A stretch of 43,397 nt of DNA from FEN-1191 sp964528845. Its GTDB lineage: Bacteria > Pseudomonadota > Gammaproteobacteria > Steroidobacterales > Steroidobacteraceae. The position numbers and the translations under genes were made by a program. Positions within the stretch are counted from its first letter, which is position 1; each line of letters begins with the position of its first letter. Below the pieces are notes generated by a model, which had not been told where the DNA came from, made no database searches, and saw only the letters and a list, made by a program, of their open reading frames with translations. Shown here in pieces: positions 24,877 to 34,373 of this stretch. The stretch is from positions 1 through 43,397 of the forward strand of contig CAZGVE010000027.1 in NCBI GenBank assembly GCA_964528845.1, written 5' to 3'.

Positions 24877-24898
<22 letters not shown>
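24851..24898. repeat. 24-bp tandem duplication spanning the gcvT stop codon
   Basis: Two abutting 24-base copies (24851-24874 and 24875-24898) differ at one base. Each contains, on the minus strand, a TGA followed by TG. gcvT ends in the copy at 24875-24898; the other copy forms most of the gcvT-gcvH spacer and repeats the same stop signal. Confidence 0.9.
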
Positions 24899-26004
<1,106 letters not shown>

Positions 26005-26070
26005 GCCAGCCTCCGAAAGCCTGCGATCGGCCGGGCCGGCGACACGGCGGACCGAACCCCAATGATAGCA

Positions 26071-26094
26071 GCGCGCCTCGCGGCGCGCCTCGCA
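26071..26094. repeat. 12-bp tandem duplication in the gcvT-ispG spacer
   Basis: Copies at 26071-26082 and 26083-26094 are identical in 11 of 12 bases. They lie in the 122-base divergent spacer. They are GC-only until the last base and precede the ispG promoter region. Confidence 0.85.
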
Positions 26095-26119
26095 TAGCCA
26101 CTGCGTTTTGGCTGTACAA
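26091..26119 (-). promoter_or_regulatory. Candidate gcv operon promoter (TTGTAC-N17-TATGCG)
   Basis: On the minus strand TTGTAC (26114-26119) and TATGCG (26091-26096) are 17 bases apart, about 90 bases before the gcvT TTG. The -35 hexamer overlaps the ispG -10 hexamer on the other strand, so the two promoters would compete. TATGCG is a weak -10 match. Confidence 0.35.
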
Positions 26120-26120
26120 T
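26115..26120 (+). promoter_or_regulatory. Candidate -10 box (TACAAT) for a leaderless ispG transcript
   Basis: TACAAT ends exactly six bases before the ispG ATG, and no Shine-Dalgarno is present. This is the TANNNT-N6-start spacing of leaderless genes. No good -35 box is visible. Confidence 0.5.
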
Positions 26121-26126
26121 GATCCG

Positions 26127-27394
<1,268 letters not shown>

Positions 27395-27398
<4 letters not shown>

Positions 27399-27757
27399 GC
27401 CCGGCACCGGTAGCGCCCGGCGAGCCGCTGCGTGCGCGCCGCTGTCAGCCCTGTGAAGGCGGCGTCGCGCCGCTCACACCAGAACAGGCCCGGCAGGCAC
27501 TGCTGCAACTGGCGGACGGCTGGCAGCTGAGCGCGGACGGCAAGGCGATCTCGCGCGAGTTCCGGTTCAAGGACTTCTACCGCACGATGAGTTTCGTGAA
27601 CGCGCTGGCGCACGTCGCGAACATCGAGGACCATCATCCGGATCTCGAGGTCGGCTACGACCACTGCCGGGTCCGCTACGCGACCCACGCCATCGGCGGG
27701 CTCAGCGACAACGATTTCATCTGCGCGGCGAAACTCGACGCGCTGCCGCTGCGTTAG
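27395..27757 (+). CDS. phhB: 4a-hydroxytetrahydrobiopterin dehydratase (PCD/DCoH)
   Basis: Dehydrates pterin-4a-carbinolamine, normally recycling the cofactor of phenylalanine hydroxylase. The 120 residues contain the core EFRFKDFYRTMSFVNALAHVANIEDHHPDLEVGYDHCRV (split here: FYRTMSFVNAL, then AHVANIEDHHPD and VRYATHAIGGLSDNDF), with the catalytic His pair in EDHHPD. The GTG at 27395 overlaps the ispG stop (GTGA). No phenylalanine hydroxylase gene is in the window, so a moonlighting or molybdopterin-related role is possible. The last six codons and the stop are duplicated immediately downstream. Confidence 0.93.
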
Positions 27758-27776
27758 CGCGCTGCCGCTGCGCTAG
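27739..27776. repeat. 19-bp tandem duplication of the phhB end including its stop codon
   Basis: Copies at 27739-27757 and 27758-27776 abut and differ at one base. The first ends with the phhB TAG. The second ends in CTAG, which supplies the TAG stop of the convergent ubiI gene on the other strand (27773-27775). Confidence 0.92.
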
Positions 27777-28996
27777 GGACGCGCGAGCGCCGGCAGCCGG
27801 CCTGCGATCCCAAGCGCCTCGCGCGCGAGCATCCGCTTCAGTGCGGCGCTGCGGTTGATCCCTGCGAGCCCTGCGTCGCGCAGCCAAGCGACCGGCCCGC
27901 CAGCCGCCGCGAAGCCGAACCGCAGCGCACTCATCGCGGCGTCCATTGCCAGGTTGTGCGTGCGCCGCTGCTGCTCGTAGCGCCGCAGTACCCGCAACGC
28001 GCCCGGATCCTCGCGCTCGACGACGCCGGCCGCGACCGCATCGCACAGCGCGGCGGCGTCGAGCAGGCCGAGATTGGCGCCCTGGCCGGCGAGCGGGTGG
28101 ATGACGTGGGCGGCATCGCCAATCAGCGCGCAGCGCGGTGCGACGTAGGACTGCGCGGCGAGACTTTGCAGTGGAAAAGCCAGCCGCTCGCTACGCAGGC
28201 GCGTCACGCCGAGCACTCCGGCCGAGGCGGCCTCGAGCCGCTGCTCGAACTGCGCAGCTTCGCAGTCGCGCAACGTGACAGCCTGTTCCTCGTCCAGCGA
28301 CCAGACCAGCGAGCTGCTGCCGTCGAACATCGGCAGCAGTGCGAGCGGCCCGGTGCGCAGGAACCGCTGCCACGCCGTGGACCCATGTCCGATCCCGGTC
28401 GCGATGCTCGCCACCAGCGCGAGCTGGCCATAACGACGCACACGTGCCGCAAGTCCGGCGCGCTCGCGCACCTGTGAGTGGGCGCCGTCGGCGCCGACGG
28501 CGAGCCGGGCCGTATGCAGCGCGGGGCCACACTCGAGAGTGACGGCTTCCGGCTCGATGCGCAGCGCGCGCACTGGATCCCCGATCAGCGTGCCACCCGC
28601 TGCGCAGAACGCATCCAGGCAGGCGCGCTGCAGCGCACTCATCTCCACGATGTAGCCAAGATTGGGCTCGCCGACTTCGGCGGCGTCGAAGCTCAAGCAG
28701 CCCGCCCCGTAGGGGTCGGCCGATTCATGCCAGACGCGCATGCGCTCATAGGGCGTGAGGCGCGCCGGCTCGAGCCGCTGCCAGGCGCCGGCGGCGCGCA
28801 GGATGCGCTCGCTGGCGCGCGAGATCGCGGCGACGCGCAACTCCGGCGGCGCGTCGGGAGCCGGCGGCGGCGGCTGCTCTGGCGCCAGCAGCGCAATGCG
28901 CACGGGCTCGATGCGCGCATGACGTGCCAGCAGTGCCGCGACGCATGCGCCAGCCAGTCCGCCGCCGATCACCGCGATCTCGAAGCCCGGCTTCAC
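27773..28996 (-). CDS. ubiI: FAD-dependent ubiquinone biosynthesis hydroxylase, UbiI/VisC type
   Basis: Flavin monooxygenase of aerobic ubiquinone synthesis; UbiI hydroxylates C5 of the ring in E. coli. The 407 residues include the FAD motif IAVIGGGLAGACVAALLA, PPELRVAAISRASERIL, LAVGADGAHSQVRE and the C-terminal ALIGDAAHVIHPLAGQGANLGLLDAAAL. The PPELRV and HPLAGQG motifs and the position after ubiH identify it as the UbiI/UbiF branch. The start is GTG at 28996, overlapping the ubiH stop (GTGA). It ends the ygfB-pepP-ubiH-ubiI operon. Confidence 0.9.
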   Translation of the reverse strand: MKPGFEIAVIGGGLAGACVAALLARHARIEPVRIALLAPEQPPPPAPDAPPELRVAAISRASERILRAAGAWQRLEPARLTPYERMRVWHESADPYGAGCLSFDAAEVGEPNLGYIVEMSALQRACLDAFCAAGGTLIGDPVRALRIEPEAVTLECGPALHTARLAVGADGAHSQVRERAGLAARVRRYGQLALVASIATGIGHGSTAWQRFLRTGPLALLPMFDGSSSLVWSLDEEQAVTLRDCEAAQFEQRLEAASAGVLGVTRLRSERLAFPLQSLAAQSYVAPRCALIGDAAHVIHPLAGQGANLGLLDAAALCDAVAAGVVEREDPGALRVLRRYEQQRRTHNLAMDAAMSALRFGFAAAGGPVAWLRDAGLAGINRSAALKRMLAREALGIAGRLPALARP

Positions 28997-30213
28997 AGCG
29001 GCAGGCCGCGCAGCAGGCGCGGCAGCGCGCCACCGAATCCGAAGCTCAGGCGCGAGAGCGCCCGTTTGGCCGGCGGCATCACGTCGAACAGCAGCAATCC
29101 GACATTGCGGGCCAGGATCACTCCCGGCCGCTGGTCAGCGAAAATTTTCACCAGCCGGTCGGTGAATCCGATCATGCCGCGCCGGTCCGCCTCCCGGCGC
29201 TGCGAGAATTCGGCCAGCAGTGACGGCGCGCCAGGATCGCTCGCATGGGCCACCAGTTCGGCGAGCACCGCTACGTCGCGCAGCCCAAGATTGAAGCCCT
29301 GCGCCGCAACCGGATGCAGCGCCTGGGCGGCATTGCCGACCAGCGCGACGCGCATGCCGGTCGCCCGCTGCGCGCGCACCAGCCGCAGCGGATAGGCTGA
29401 GCGGACACCCACGCCGAGTATGCGACCGGCGCGCCAGCCGAAGCTTCGCTGCAGGCGCTCGCAGAACTCCGCCGGCTCGCAGCGCGCCATGGCCTCGGCG
29501 GCGGGGGGCTCCAGCGTCCAGACGACGGCATGGCTGTCCCCGTACAGCGGCAGCAGCGCGATCGGTCCTGCGGCGCTGAAGCGCTCGAACGCGATCCCGC
29601 GCGCGGGCCGGTCCGTCTTCAGGTGAGCGATCACTGCCACCTGCCCGTAGTCGGTCGTGCTCGATTCAATACCGGCGACCTGCTTGATCAGCGAGTGCGC
29701 CCCATCAGCCGCGACCACGAGCGCGGCGCTCACCGTGCATTCGGGTGATCCCTGCCGTGCGATGCGCAGCGTCACCCCGTCGGCGCTAAGCTCTGCGGCC
29801 TGCACGCGTGCCGGACTCGCGATCGTGAGGCGCGCGGCGGCACGCAGTGCTCCCCAGAGCACTGCACCGATATGGCGGTTGCTGACGGTGTAGCCGAAGG
29901 CATGCTGGCCGAACTCGGCCGCCTCGAGCCGCGCAAAGCCGAAATGTCCGGCATCGGATACGTGAATCGCCTGGATCGCGCCCGCTCGCGCCTGGATCGC
30001 GGACCAGACCCCAAGGTTCTCGAACATCGCGCGCGTGCCGTTGCCCAGTGCGCTGGTGCGATCATCGAAGCTCGGCTGCTCCGCGCTGTCGGGCGGGACC
30101 GCCTCGACCAGCAGCACGCGCACGTCAGTCTGCGCCAGCGCGAGCGCGAGGCTGGCGCCGACCATGCCGCCGCCGGCGATCGCCACGTCGTAGCGCGCGG
30201 CAAGCCCGCTCAC
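28993..30213 (-). CDS. ubiH: 2-octaprenyl-6-methoxyphenyl hydroxylase, UbiH
   Basis: Flavin monooxygenase of ubiquinone synthesis (C1 hydroxylation in E. coli). The 406 residues have YDVAIAGGGMVGASLALALA, FDDRTSALGNGTRAMFENLGVW, the UbiH-specific IHVSDAGHFGF, VVAADGAHSLIK and VALVGNAAQALHPVAAQGFNLGLRD. The start is GTG at 30213, overlapping the pepP stop by four bases. The order pepP-ubiH-ubiI is as in E. coli. Coq7 at 36248 would supply the remaining ring hydroxylation (usually UbiF in enterics). Confidence 0.92.
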   Translation of the reverse strand: MSGLAARYDVAIAGGGMVGASLALALAQTDVRVLLVEAVPPDSAEQPSFDDRTSALGNGTRAMFENLGVWSAIQARAGAIQAIHVSDAGHFGFARLEAAEFGQHAFGYTVSNRHIGAVLWGALRAAARLTIASPARVQAAELSADGVTLRIARQGSPECTVSAALVVAADGAHSLIKQVAGIESSTTDYGQVAVIAHLKTDRPARGIAFERFSAAGPIALLPLYGDSHAVVWTLEPPAAEAMARCEPAEFCERLQRSFGWRAGRILGVGVRSAYPLRLVRAQRATGMRVALVGNAAQALHPVAAQGFNLGLRDVAVLAELVAHASDPGAPSLLAEFSQRREADRRGMIGFTDRLVKIFADQRPGVILARNVGLLLFDVMPPAKRALSRLSFGFGGALPRLLRGLPL

Positions 30214-31526
30214 GCGGCCGCCATGAGCGCTTCGATCTCCTTCGCCTCCTTGGGCACCCCGCTGCTCAATATGTCGCAGCCGCCGCGCGTGACCACGACG
30301 TCGTCCTCGATGCGCACACCGATGTTCCAGAAGCGGCGCGAGACGCCGCGCGAGCCGGCGGCGATGTAGATTCCCGGCTCGACCGTGAGCACCATGCCGG
30401 GTTCGAACACCCGCCACTGGTCCCCGACCTTGTAGTCGCCCACGTCATGCACGTCCATGCCGAGCCAGTGGCCGGTGCGGTGCATGAAGTAGCGGCGATA
30501 GGCCTGGGACTTGATCAGCCGGGGCACCGGGCCCTTGAGCAGCCCGATGCGCACCAGCCCATGGGTGATCGCGCGCACGGCGGCGTCGTGCGGCTCGTTC
30601 CAGTGATTGCCCGGCTTCACCTTTGCGATGGCCGCGCGCTGGGCCTCGAGCACCACCTCGTAGACGGCGCGCTGCTCGTCGCTGAAGCGTCCGTTGACCG
30701 GATAGGTGCGGGTGATGTCAGAGGCGTAGTAGCCGTACTCACAGCCCGCATCGACCAGCAGCAGGTCGCCGTCGGCGAGCGGCGCGCTGTTCTCGCGGTA
30801 GTGGAGTACGCAGGAGTTCGCCCCGCCGCCGACGATCGGGTGATAGGACACGTCGGCGCCGCTGCGGTTGAACTCGTGCAGGATCTCGGCCATCACCTCG
30901 AATTCCATGCGCCCCGGCCGGCAGAAGCGCATCGCGCGCACGTGCGCCGCGGCGGCGATCTCGCCGGCGCGACGCATCAAGCCGATTTCCCCGCGGCTCT
31001 TGTACAGCCGCATGTCGTGCAGCACGTGATCGAGCGCGACGAATTCCTGCGGCGGGTGCATCCCGCTGCGGGCCTGTGCGCGCAGGCCGTTGACCCAGCC
31101 GACGACCCGCGGATCGAATTCCGGATGCAGCCCCATGCTGTAGAACACGCGCTCGCGGCCCTCCAGCATGCCGGGCAGGATCTCGTCGATATCGCCTATG
31201 GGGAAGGCGTCGTCGGCACCGTAGTCGGCTACGGCGCCCGCCGGTCCGGCCCGCTTGCCGTCCCATATTTCGCGCGTCGGATCCCGGTCGCGCAGGAACA
31301 GCACGTATTCCGCGGCGCTGCGGCCCGGCATCAGCACCGCGACCGCGTCCGGCTCGGCCAGCCCGGTCAGGTAGAAAAAATCGCTGTCCTGCCGATAGTT
31401 GTATTCGTTGTCGGCGTTGCGCCGGCGCGGCGGGGCGGCCGGCACGATCGCGACGGTATCGCGGCCCATCAGGCGCATCAGCGCGCGGCGGCGGCGCGCG
31501 AATTCGGCGCGGGAAGTCTCAGGCAT
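30210..31526 (-). CDS. pepP: Xaa-Pro aminopeptidase P
   Basis: Dinuclear metal peptidase removing N-terminal residues before proline. It has 438 residues. The N-terminal domain carries YRQDSDFFYLTGLAEPDAV, and the pita-bread catalytic domain has its metal ligands in LLVDAGCEYGYYASDITRTYP (read as VDAGCEYG and SDITRTYP), HRTGHWLGMDVHD, LTVEPGIY and VRIEDDVVVT. I chose the ATG at 31526 because it has GAGGTGA just upstream and gives MPETSRAEFARRR. A TTG at 31541 overlapping the ygfB stop is an alternative, adding five residues. Confidence 0.94.
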   Translation of the reverse strand: MPETSRAEFARRRRALMRLMGRDTVAIVPAAPPRRRNADNEYNYRQDSDFFYLTGLAEPDAVAVLMPGRSAAEYVLFLRDRDPTREIWDGKRAGPAGAVADYGADDAFPIGDIDEILPGMLEGRERVFYSMGLHPEFDPRVVGWVNGLRAQARSGMHPPQEFVALDHVLHDMRLYKSRGEIGLMRRAGEIAAAAHVRAMRFCRPGRMEFEVMAEILHEFNRSGADVSYHPIVGGGANSCVLHYRENSAPLADGDLLLVDAGCEYGYYASDITRTYPVNGRFSDEQRAVYEVVLEAQRAAIAKVKPGNHWNEPHDAAVRAITHGLVRIGLLKGPVPRLIKSQAYRRYFMHRTGHWLGMDVHDVGDYKVGDQWRVFEPGMVLTVEPGIYIAAGSRGVSRRFWNIGVRIEDDVVVTRGGCDILSSGVPKEAKEIEALMAAA

Positions 31527-31537
31527 GGTCACCTCGC

Positions 31538-32101
31538 TCAATGCAGCACCGGTCCGCTCATCACCTCGTGGCGGGTGCGTGCCGGCTCGAGTTCGTCGAA
31601 CACCAGCTGCACGCCGACCCGCACGAATTCCACCAGCTCGGCAAGCGCCGCCTCATTCTCCTCGGCACCGTCCTCGGCATCCACATCGGCGCGCGTGATC
31701 TCCGTCAGATCACGCACGATCTCGCCCAGCTCGCCCGGCAGCCGCTGCGGATCGGCGGCGCCATTGCTGCCCAGGCCATAGAGGAAGCCGGTGCACCACG
31801 CCGTCAGCGCGCGGGCGCGCTCCTGGATGGGACTGTCGTCCTGCGGAATCAGCAGCTCGAATTCCATGCTCGGCCCTGACAGCGACGCGACGGTCTCATC
31901 ATAGAGGCTCTGCAGCGCAGAGTCGGTCACCGGAAGCTCGATTCCTTCCGGCAGGATCTCCGCGAGCCAGTCCTCGATCCGGTAGGGCACTACGGCGCAT
32001 AGCGCGCCGGCCAGCGTTCCGTGCGCCTCCGCGGCATCCGCCATCGCATGCGCGGCGGTGAGGGAGCGCTGGATATGCCGGTAATCATGCTCGGAGGACA
32101 C
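31538..32101 (-). CDS. ygfB: YgfB/UPF0149 family protein
   Basis: The protein has 187 residues and is all-helical. It contains the family features AAEAHGTLAGALCAVVPY near the start, ALTAWCTGFLYGLG in the middle and LAELVEFVRVGVQLVFDEL near the end. The E. coli and Pseudomonas relatives sit beside pepP and are poorly understood; in Pseudomonas YgfB has been linked to regulation of ampDh3. The start GTG at 32101 has no Shine-Dalgarno but is preceded by TACCAT-N6, which supports a leaderless transcript beginning here. The open frame continues to 32215, overlapping the promoter of the divergent gene, and is not used. Confidence 0.85.
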   Translation of the reverse strand: MSSEHDYRHIQRSLTAAHAMADAAEAHGTLAGALCAVVPYRIEDWLAEILPEGIELPVTDSALQSLYDETVASLSGPSMEFELLIPQDDSPIQERARALTAWCTGFLYGLGSNGAADPQRLPGELGEIVRDLTEITRADVDAEDGAEENEAALAELVEFVRVGVQLVFDELEPARTRHEVMSGPVLH

Positions 32102-32107
32102 GCCAAA

Positions 32108-32137
32108 ATGGTATGGCAGCACTGCTGCCCACCGCAA
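32108..32137 (-). promoter_or_regulatory. ygfB-pepP-ubiHI promoter (TTGCGG-N18-TACCAT), leaderless
   Basis: On the minus strand TTGCGG (32132-32137) and TACCAT (32108-32113) are 18 bases apart. The -10 hexamer ends six bases before the ygfB GTG. Confidence 0.5.
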
Positions 32138-32178
32138 CCGTGAGCCCCTGAGCCAGCGGCAGTCCTGGCAGACTTCGA

Positions 32179-32208
32179 TTGACCTGTCAGTCGCGGCGGA
32201 ACTATAGT
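32179..32208 (+). promoter_or_regulatory. ZapB-like/zapA promoter (TTGACC-N18-TATAGT), leaderless
   Basis: TTGACC (32179-32184) and TATAGT (32203-32208) are 18 bases apart, a strong sigma-70 match. The ATG at 32215 begins six bases after the -10 box, with no Shine-Dalgarno, so transcription should start at or beside the start codon. Confidence 0.7.
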
Positions 32209-32214
32209 TTTGCA

Positions 32215-32448
32215 ATGATAGAAGCGACTCGCGGGTCCGGCGTCGAACTTGAGCTCAAGCGGCTCGAGAAGCGGCTCGATGAACTGCTGGCTACGGTGCA
32301 TCAGCTCAAGGACGAGAACCGGGCGTTGCGGCAGCGGCAGGAATCGCTGGCGCTGGAGAAGACTTCGCTCCTGCATCGCAATGAGCAGGTGCGCACCCGG
32401 GTCGAGGCGATGATCGGGCGTCTCAAGGCTATGGAGCACGGCGCTTGA
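32215..32448 (+). CDS. ZapB-like small coiled-coil cell-division protein (TIGR02449 type)
   Basis: The 77-residue protein is almost entirely coiled coil: LELKRLEKRLDELLATVHQL, then LKDENRALRQRQESLALEK and RVEAMIGRLKAME. This matches the short proteins that precede zapA in many Gammaproteobacteria and resemble ZapB, which bridges ZapA-FtsZ filaments. Function is inferred from shape and neighbour. The zapA TTG overlaps its stop (TTGA). The strong promoter and leaderless start lie directly upstream. Confidence 0.8.
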   Translation: MIEATRGSGVELELKRLEKRLDELLATVHQLKDENRALRQRQESLALEKTSLLHRNEQVRTRVEAMIGRLKAMEHGA

Positions 32449-32765
32449 GCGGGCGCGAGACCGGCAGGCCGCTCAGCGTGCGGATCCTGGAAAAGGAATA
32501 CCTGGTAGCGTGCTCGCCCGAGGAGCGCACCGACCTGCTCGACAGCGCCGAATTCCTGAACGGCCGCATGCGCGAGATCCGCGACAGCGGCAAGATCGTC
32601 GGGCTGGATCGCGTGGCGGTGATGGCCGCGTTGAACCTCGCCCACGAGGTACTGCGCTTCCGCGCCCGGGAAGCAGGCAATGAACAGGAACTGGGACATC
32701 GCCTCAAGGTGCTGCGCGAGCGCGTCGAATCGACCCTCGAGAAGGGGCAGCAGCTCGAGCTGTGA
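32445..32765 (+). CDS. zapA: Cell division protein ZapA
   Basis: FtsZ-binding protein that cross-links protofilaments at the division ring. The 106 residues have the family N-terminus (LSVRILEKEYLVACSPEERTDLL, read as VRILEKEY and CSPEER), the middle DRVAVMAALNLAHEVL and a C-terminal coiled coil. The start is TTG at 32445, overlapping the stop of the ZapB-like gene. 6S RNA follows, the order conserved across Gammaproteobacteria. Confidence 0.92.
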   Translation: MSGRETGRPLSVRILEKEYLVACSPEERTDLLDSAEFLNGRMREIRDSGKIVGLDRVAVMAALNLAHEVLRFRAREAGNEQELGHRLKVLRERVESTLEKGQQLEL

Positions 32766-32818
32766 CGGCGGGCCGGCCGCGACGCGATATAAGTCACGCT
32801 TTGCACCGGTGGCTTTGG

Positions 32819-32824
32819 TACAGT
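32819..32824 (+). promoter_or_regulatory. Candidate -10 box (TACAGT) of 6S RNA
   Basis: TACAGT sits 7 bases before the predicted 5' end of the 6S RNA at about 32831. The -35 region is weak. Confidence 0.45.
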
Positions 32825-32830
32825 GATCCC

Positions 32831-33024
32831 AAGCGTCGCCTGTGGTGTTCGACAGTGGACTGGGTTACCTCTCGACCCTAATTGAAACACCCACGGGACC
32901 GATTGCCTTGCTGACAGCACTGTGCAGGTCTGCCTCGCAGCAGAAAGCCTTACCTGTCGCAGGTGGTCCCACTTGTTGCTCCGGTCGAGAGCAACGGTTC
33001 GCACCGGCATCCTCGGGTGACGCC
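32831..33024 (+). ncRNA. ssrS: 6S RNA
   Basis: RNA of about 194 nt that binds sigma-70 RNA polymerase in stationary phase. It lies exactly where 6S RNA is found in Gammaproteobacteria, between zapA and the 5-formyl-THF cyclo-ligase gene. Shared segments with the E. coli RNA are visible: TGTTCG near the 5' end (32846-32851), AGAAAGCCTTA in the 3' half, and CGGCATCCTCGG near the 3' end. The ends pair: 32833-32840 is complementary, with one G-U, to 33016-33023. Exact ends are estimated, and the 3' end overlaps the likely GTG of the next gene. Confidence 0.88.
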
Positions 33025-33697
33025 CTCTGATGGATTCTGGCCCGCCGACCCGGCGGGTTCGGACGCGCCTGGCAGGGCCGCACTGCGCGCGCTGCTGCGC
33101 GCGCGTCGCGCCGCAATTCCGGCAGCGACCCGCGCGGCGGCGGACAGGATGATCAGCCGGCACGTAGCGGCAACCCGCTGGCTTCGGGCCGGGCGCGCGC
33201 TTGGGCTGTATGCCGGCGTCGGCACGGAGCTAGGGACCGACACGCTGTTCACGCTGGCAACGCGAATGCGCTGCCGGATCTTCCTGCCCCACATCATCGA
33301 CTACCGGCACCGCCGCATGGTGTTTCTGCGCGCGCACGCGCGCTCGCTGCGGACCAACCGGATTGGCATCCCCGAACCGCCCCCGGGTGCCCAACCGCAC
33401 TCGGCGCGTTCGCTGGCCGTGATGTTTCTGCCGGTGCTCGGCTTCGACCGCCACGGAACGCGCCTCGGCAGCGGCGCGGGCTACTACGACCGGCTGCTCG
33501 GGTTCCGGCGCCTGCGCCGCCACTGGCATCACCCGCTGCTGGTCGGACTGGCCTTCAGCGCGCAGGAGCTGCCCTTCATCGCACGCGGCGACCATGACGT
33601 GCCGCTCGACGCGATCGTGACCGAGCGGGGAGTGATCCGGTTCGCACATGGGCCGCAGGCCCGACCGCCCCTTCTTGAATTACCGCCCCCTTCTTGA
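33017..33697 (+). CDS. fau: 5-formyltetrahydrofolate cyclo-ligase
   Basis: ATP-dependent conversion of 5-formyl-THF to 5,10-methenyl-THF. The 226 residues include ALRALLRARRAAIPAATR near the start, FLPHIIDYRHRRMVF and the nucleotide/folate-binding GTRLGSGAGYYDRLL, then DVPLDAIVTERGVI. GTG at 33017 is the only sensible in-frame start near the family N-terminus, and it lies in the 3' end of 6S RNA. This fits the known cotranscription of 6S RNA with this gene. The N-terminus before about residue 25 is not conserved, so the start is uncertain. The C-terminus runs into an 18-19-bp tandem repeat. Confidence 0.87.
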   Translation: MTPSDGFWPADPAGSDAPGRAALRALLRARRAAIPAATRAAADRMISRHVAATRWLRAGRALGLYAGVGTELGTDTLFTLATRMRCRIFLPHIIDYRHRRMVFLRAHARSLRTNRIGIPEPPPGAQPHSARSLAVMFLPVLGFDRHGTRLGSGAGYYDRLLGFRRLRRHWHHPLLVGLAFSAQELPFIARGDHDVPLDAIVTERGVIRFAHGPQARPPLLELPPPS

Positions 33698-33712
33698 TTT
33701 ACCGCCCCCTTC
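33664..33712. repeat. Tandem repeat (18, 19 and a partial third copy) over the fau stop codon
   Basis: Copies at 33664-33681 and 33682-33700 are near-identical; the second has one extra C. A third starts at 33701 and matches for 12 bases. The extra base puts the TGA of the second copy in frame and so ends fau at 33697. Confidence 0.88.
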
Positions 33713-33728
33713 GTCAAGCAGGTATCAG

Positions 33729-34205
33729 ATGCCGTACTGGCTGCTCAAGACCGAACCTTCGACTTTCAGTATTGGGGACCTCGCCTCCTCGCCGCGACGC
33801 ACTACGCGCTGGGACGGGGTGCGCAACTACCAGGCGCGCAACTTCATCCGCGACGCGATCGCGGTCGGCGATGAAGCCTTCCTGTATCACTCGAGCTGCG
33901 AGCCGGCGGGTATCACCGGCATCGTGCGCGTGGTGCGCGCCGCCTATCCGGACCCGACCGCCTTCGATCAGCACGATGACCACTACGACGCGGCCAGCAA
34001 GCCAGACCAGCCACGCTGGTACGCCTTCGATGTACAGCTGGCGCGCCGTTTCCGCCACATGGTGACGCTCGATGCACTGCGCGCACATGCGGCGACCGAT
34101 CTTGCCGGACTCATGATCCTGCGTACCGGCAATCGCCTGTCGATCACACCGGTCGATACGGCGCATTGGCGATTCATTCTTGCGCTCTCATCATCGACAC
34201 GGTGA
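33729..34205 (+). CDS. EVE-domain protein (THYN1-like)
   Basis: The 158 residues form a single EVE domain, a PUA-like fold. It starts MPYWLLKTEPSTFSIGDL and contains WDGVRNYQARNFIRDAI, DEAFLYHSSCEPAGITGIVRV and RWYAFDVQ. EVE domains bind modified bases in DNA or RNA, and the ligand of this housekeeping type is not established. The ATG at 33729 follows the fau repeat by a few bases; it may be cotranscribed with fau. A perfect CRP palindrome begins two bases after its stop. Confidence 0.88.
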   Translation: MPYWLLKTEPSTFSIGDLASSPRRTTRWDGVRNYQARNFIRDAIAVGDEAFLYHSSCEPAGITGIVRVVRAAYPDPTAFDQHDDHYDAASKPDQPRWYAFDVQLARRFRHMVTLDALRAHAATDLAGLMILRTGNRLSITPVDTAHWRFILALSSSTR

Positions 34206-34207
34206 GT

Positions 34208-34223
34208 TGTGAGTGGGATCACA
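34208..34223. promoter_or_regulatory. Perfect CRP/Vfr/Clp operator TGTGA-N6-TCACA
   Basis: Both half-sites are exact and the 6-base spacing is canonical. It is intergenic, centred about 67 bases before the predicted transcription start of the micro-gene at 34312, in the range used by class I CRP activation. The CRP protein encoded at 37045 keeps the arginine and glutamate residues that read this sequence. Confidence 0.75.
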
Positions 34224-34248
34224 GATGCATGGATGCCTAACCTGTTGC

Positions 34249-34276
34249 TTGTAATTTTGCAACGCGTGTATATACT
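34249..34276 (+). promoter_or_regulatory. Promoter TTGTAA-N16-TATACT of the lysine-rich micro-gene
   Basis: TTGTAA (34249-34254) and TATACT (34271-34276) are 16 bases apart in an AT-rich island. The predicted start is near 34283, leaving a leader of about 29 bases that carries a GGAG ribosome site (34300-34303). Confidence 0.6.
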
Positions 34277-34311
34277 CGGTCCCCGGACTAACCAGACTTG
34301 GAGACATAGTC

Positions 34312-34362
34312 ATGGCGAAAGCAAAGAAGAAGGCCAAGAAGAAAGCTTCTAAGAAGAAGTAG
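34312..34362 (+). CDS. 16-residue lysine-rich micro-protein
   Basis: An ATG-to-TAG frame encodes MAKAKKKAKKKASKKK (16 residues, 10 of them lysine). It has a Shine-Dalgarno (GGAG, eight bases before the ATG), its own promoter and a perfect CRP site upstream. Its AAG/AAA-rich codons contrast with the GC-rich surroundings. The composition resembles the tails of histone H1-like proteins, suggesting binding to DNA, RNA or the ribosome. I know no named family. It is too short for usual annotation. It could instead be the coding part of a dual-function small RNA, since two strong hairpins follow within 85 bases. Confidence 0.6.
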   Translation: MAKAKKKAKKKASKKK

Positions 34363-34373
34363 GGCCTTCGAAA

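Noticed and set aside
26005..26126. Glycine riboswitch upstream of gcvT
   Set aside because: The 122-base spacer is too short for a tandem glycine riboswitch plus promoter, and I see no matching conserved core.
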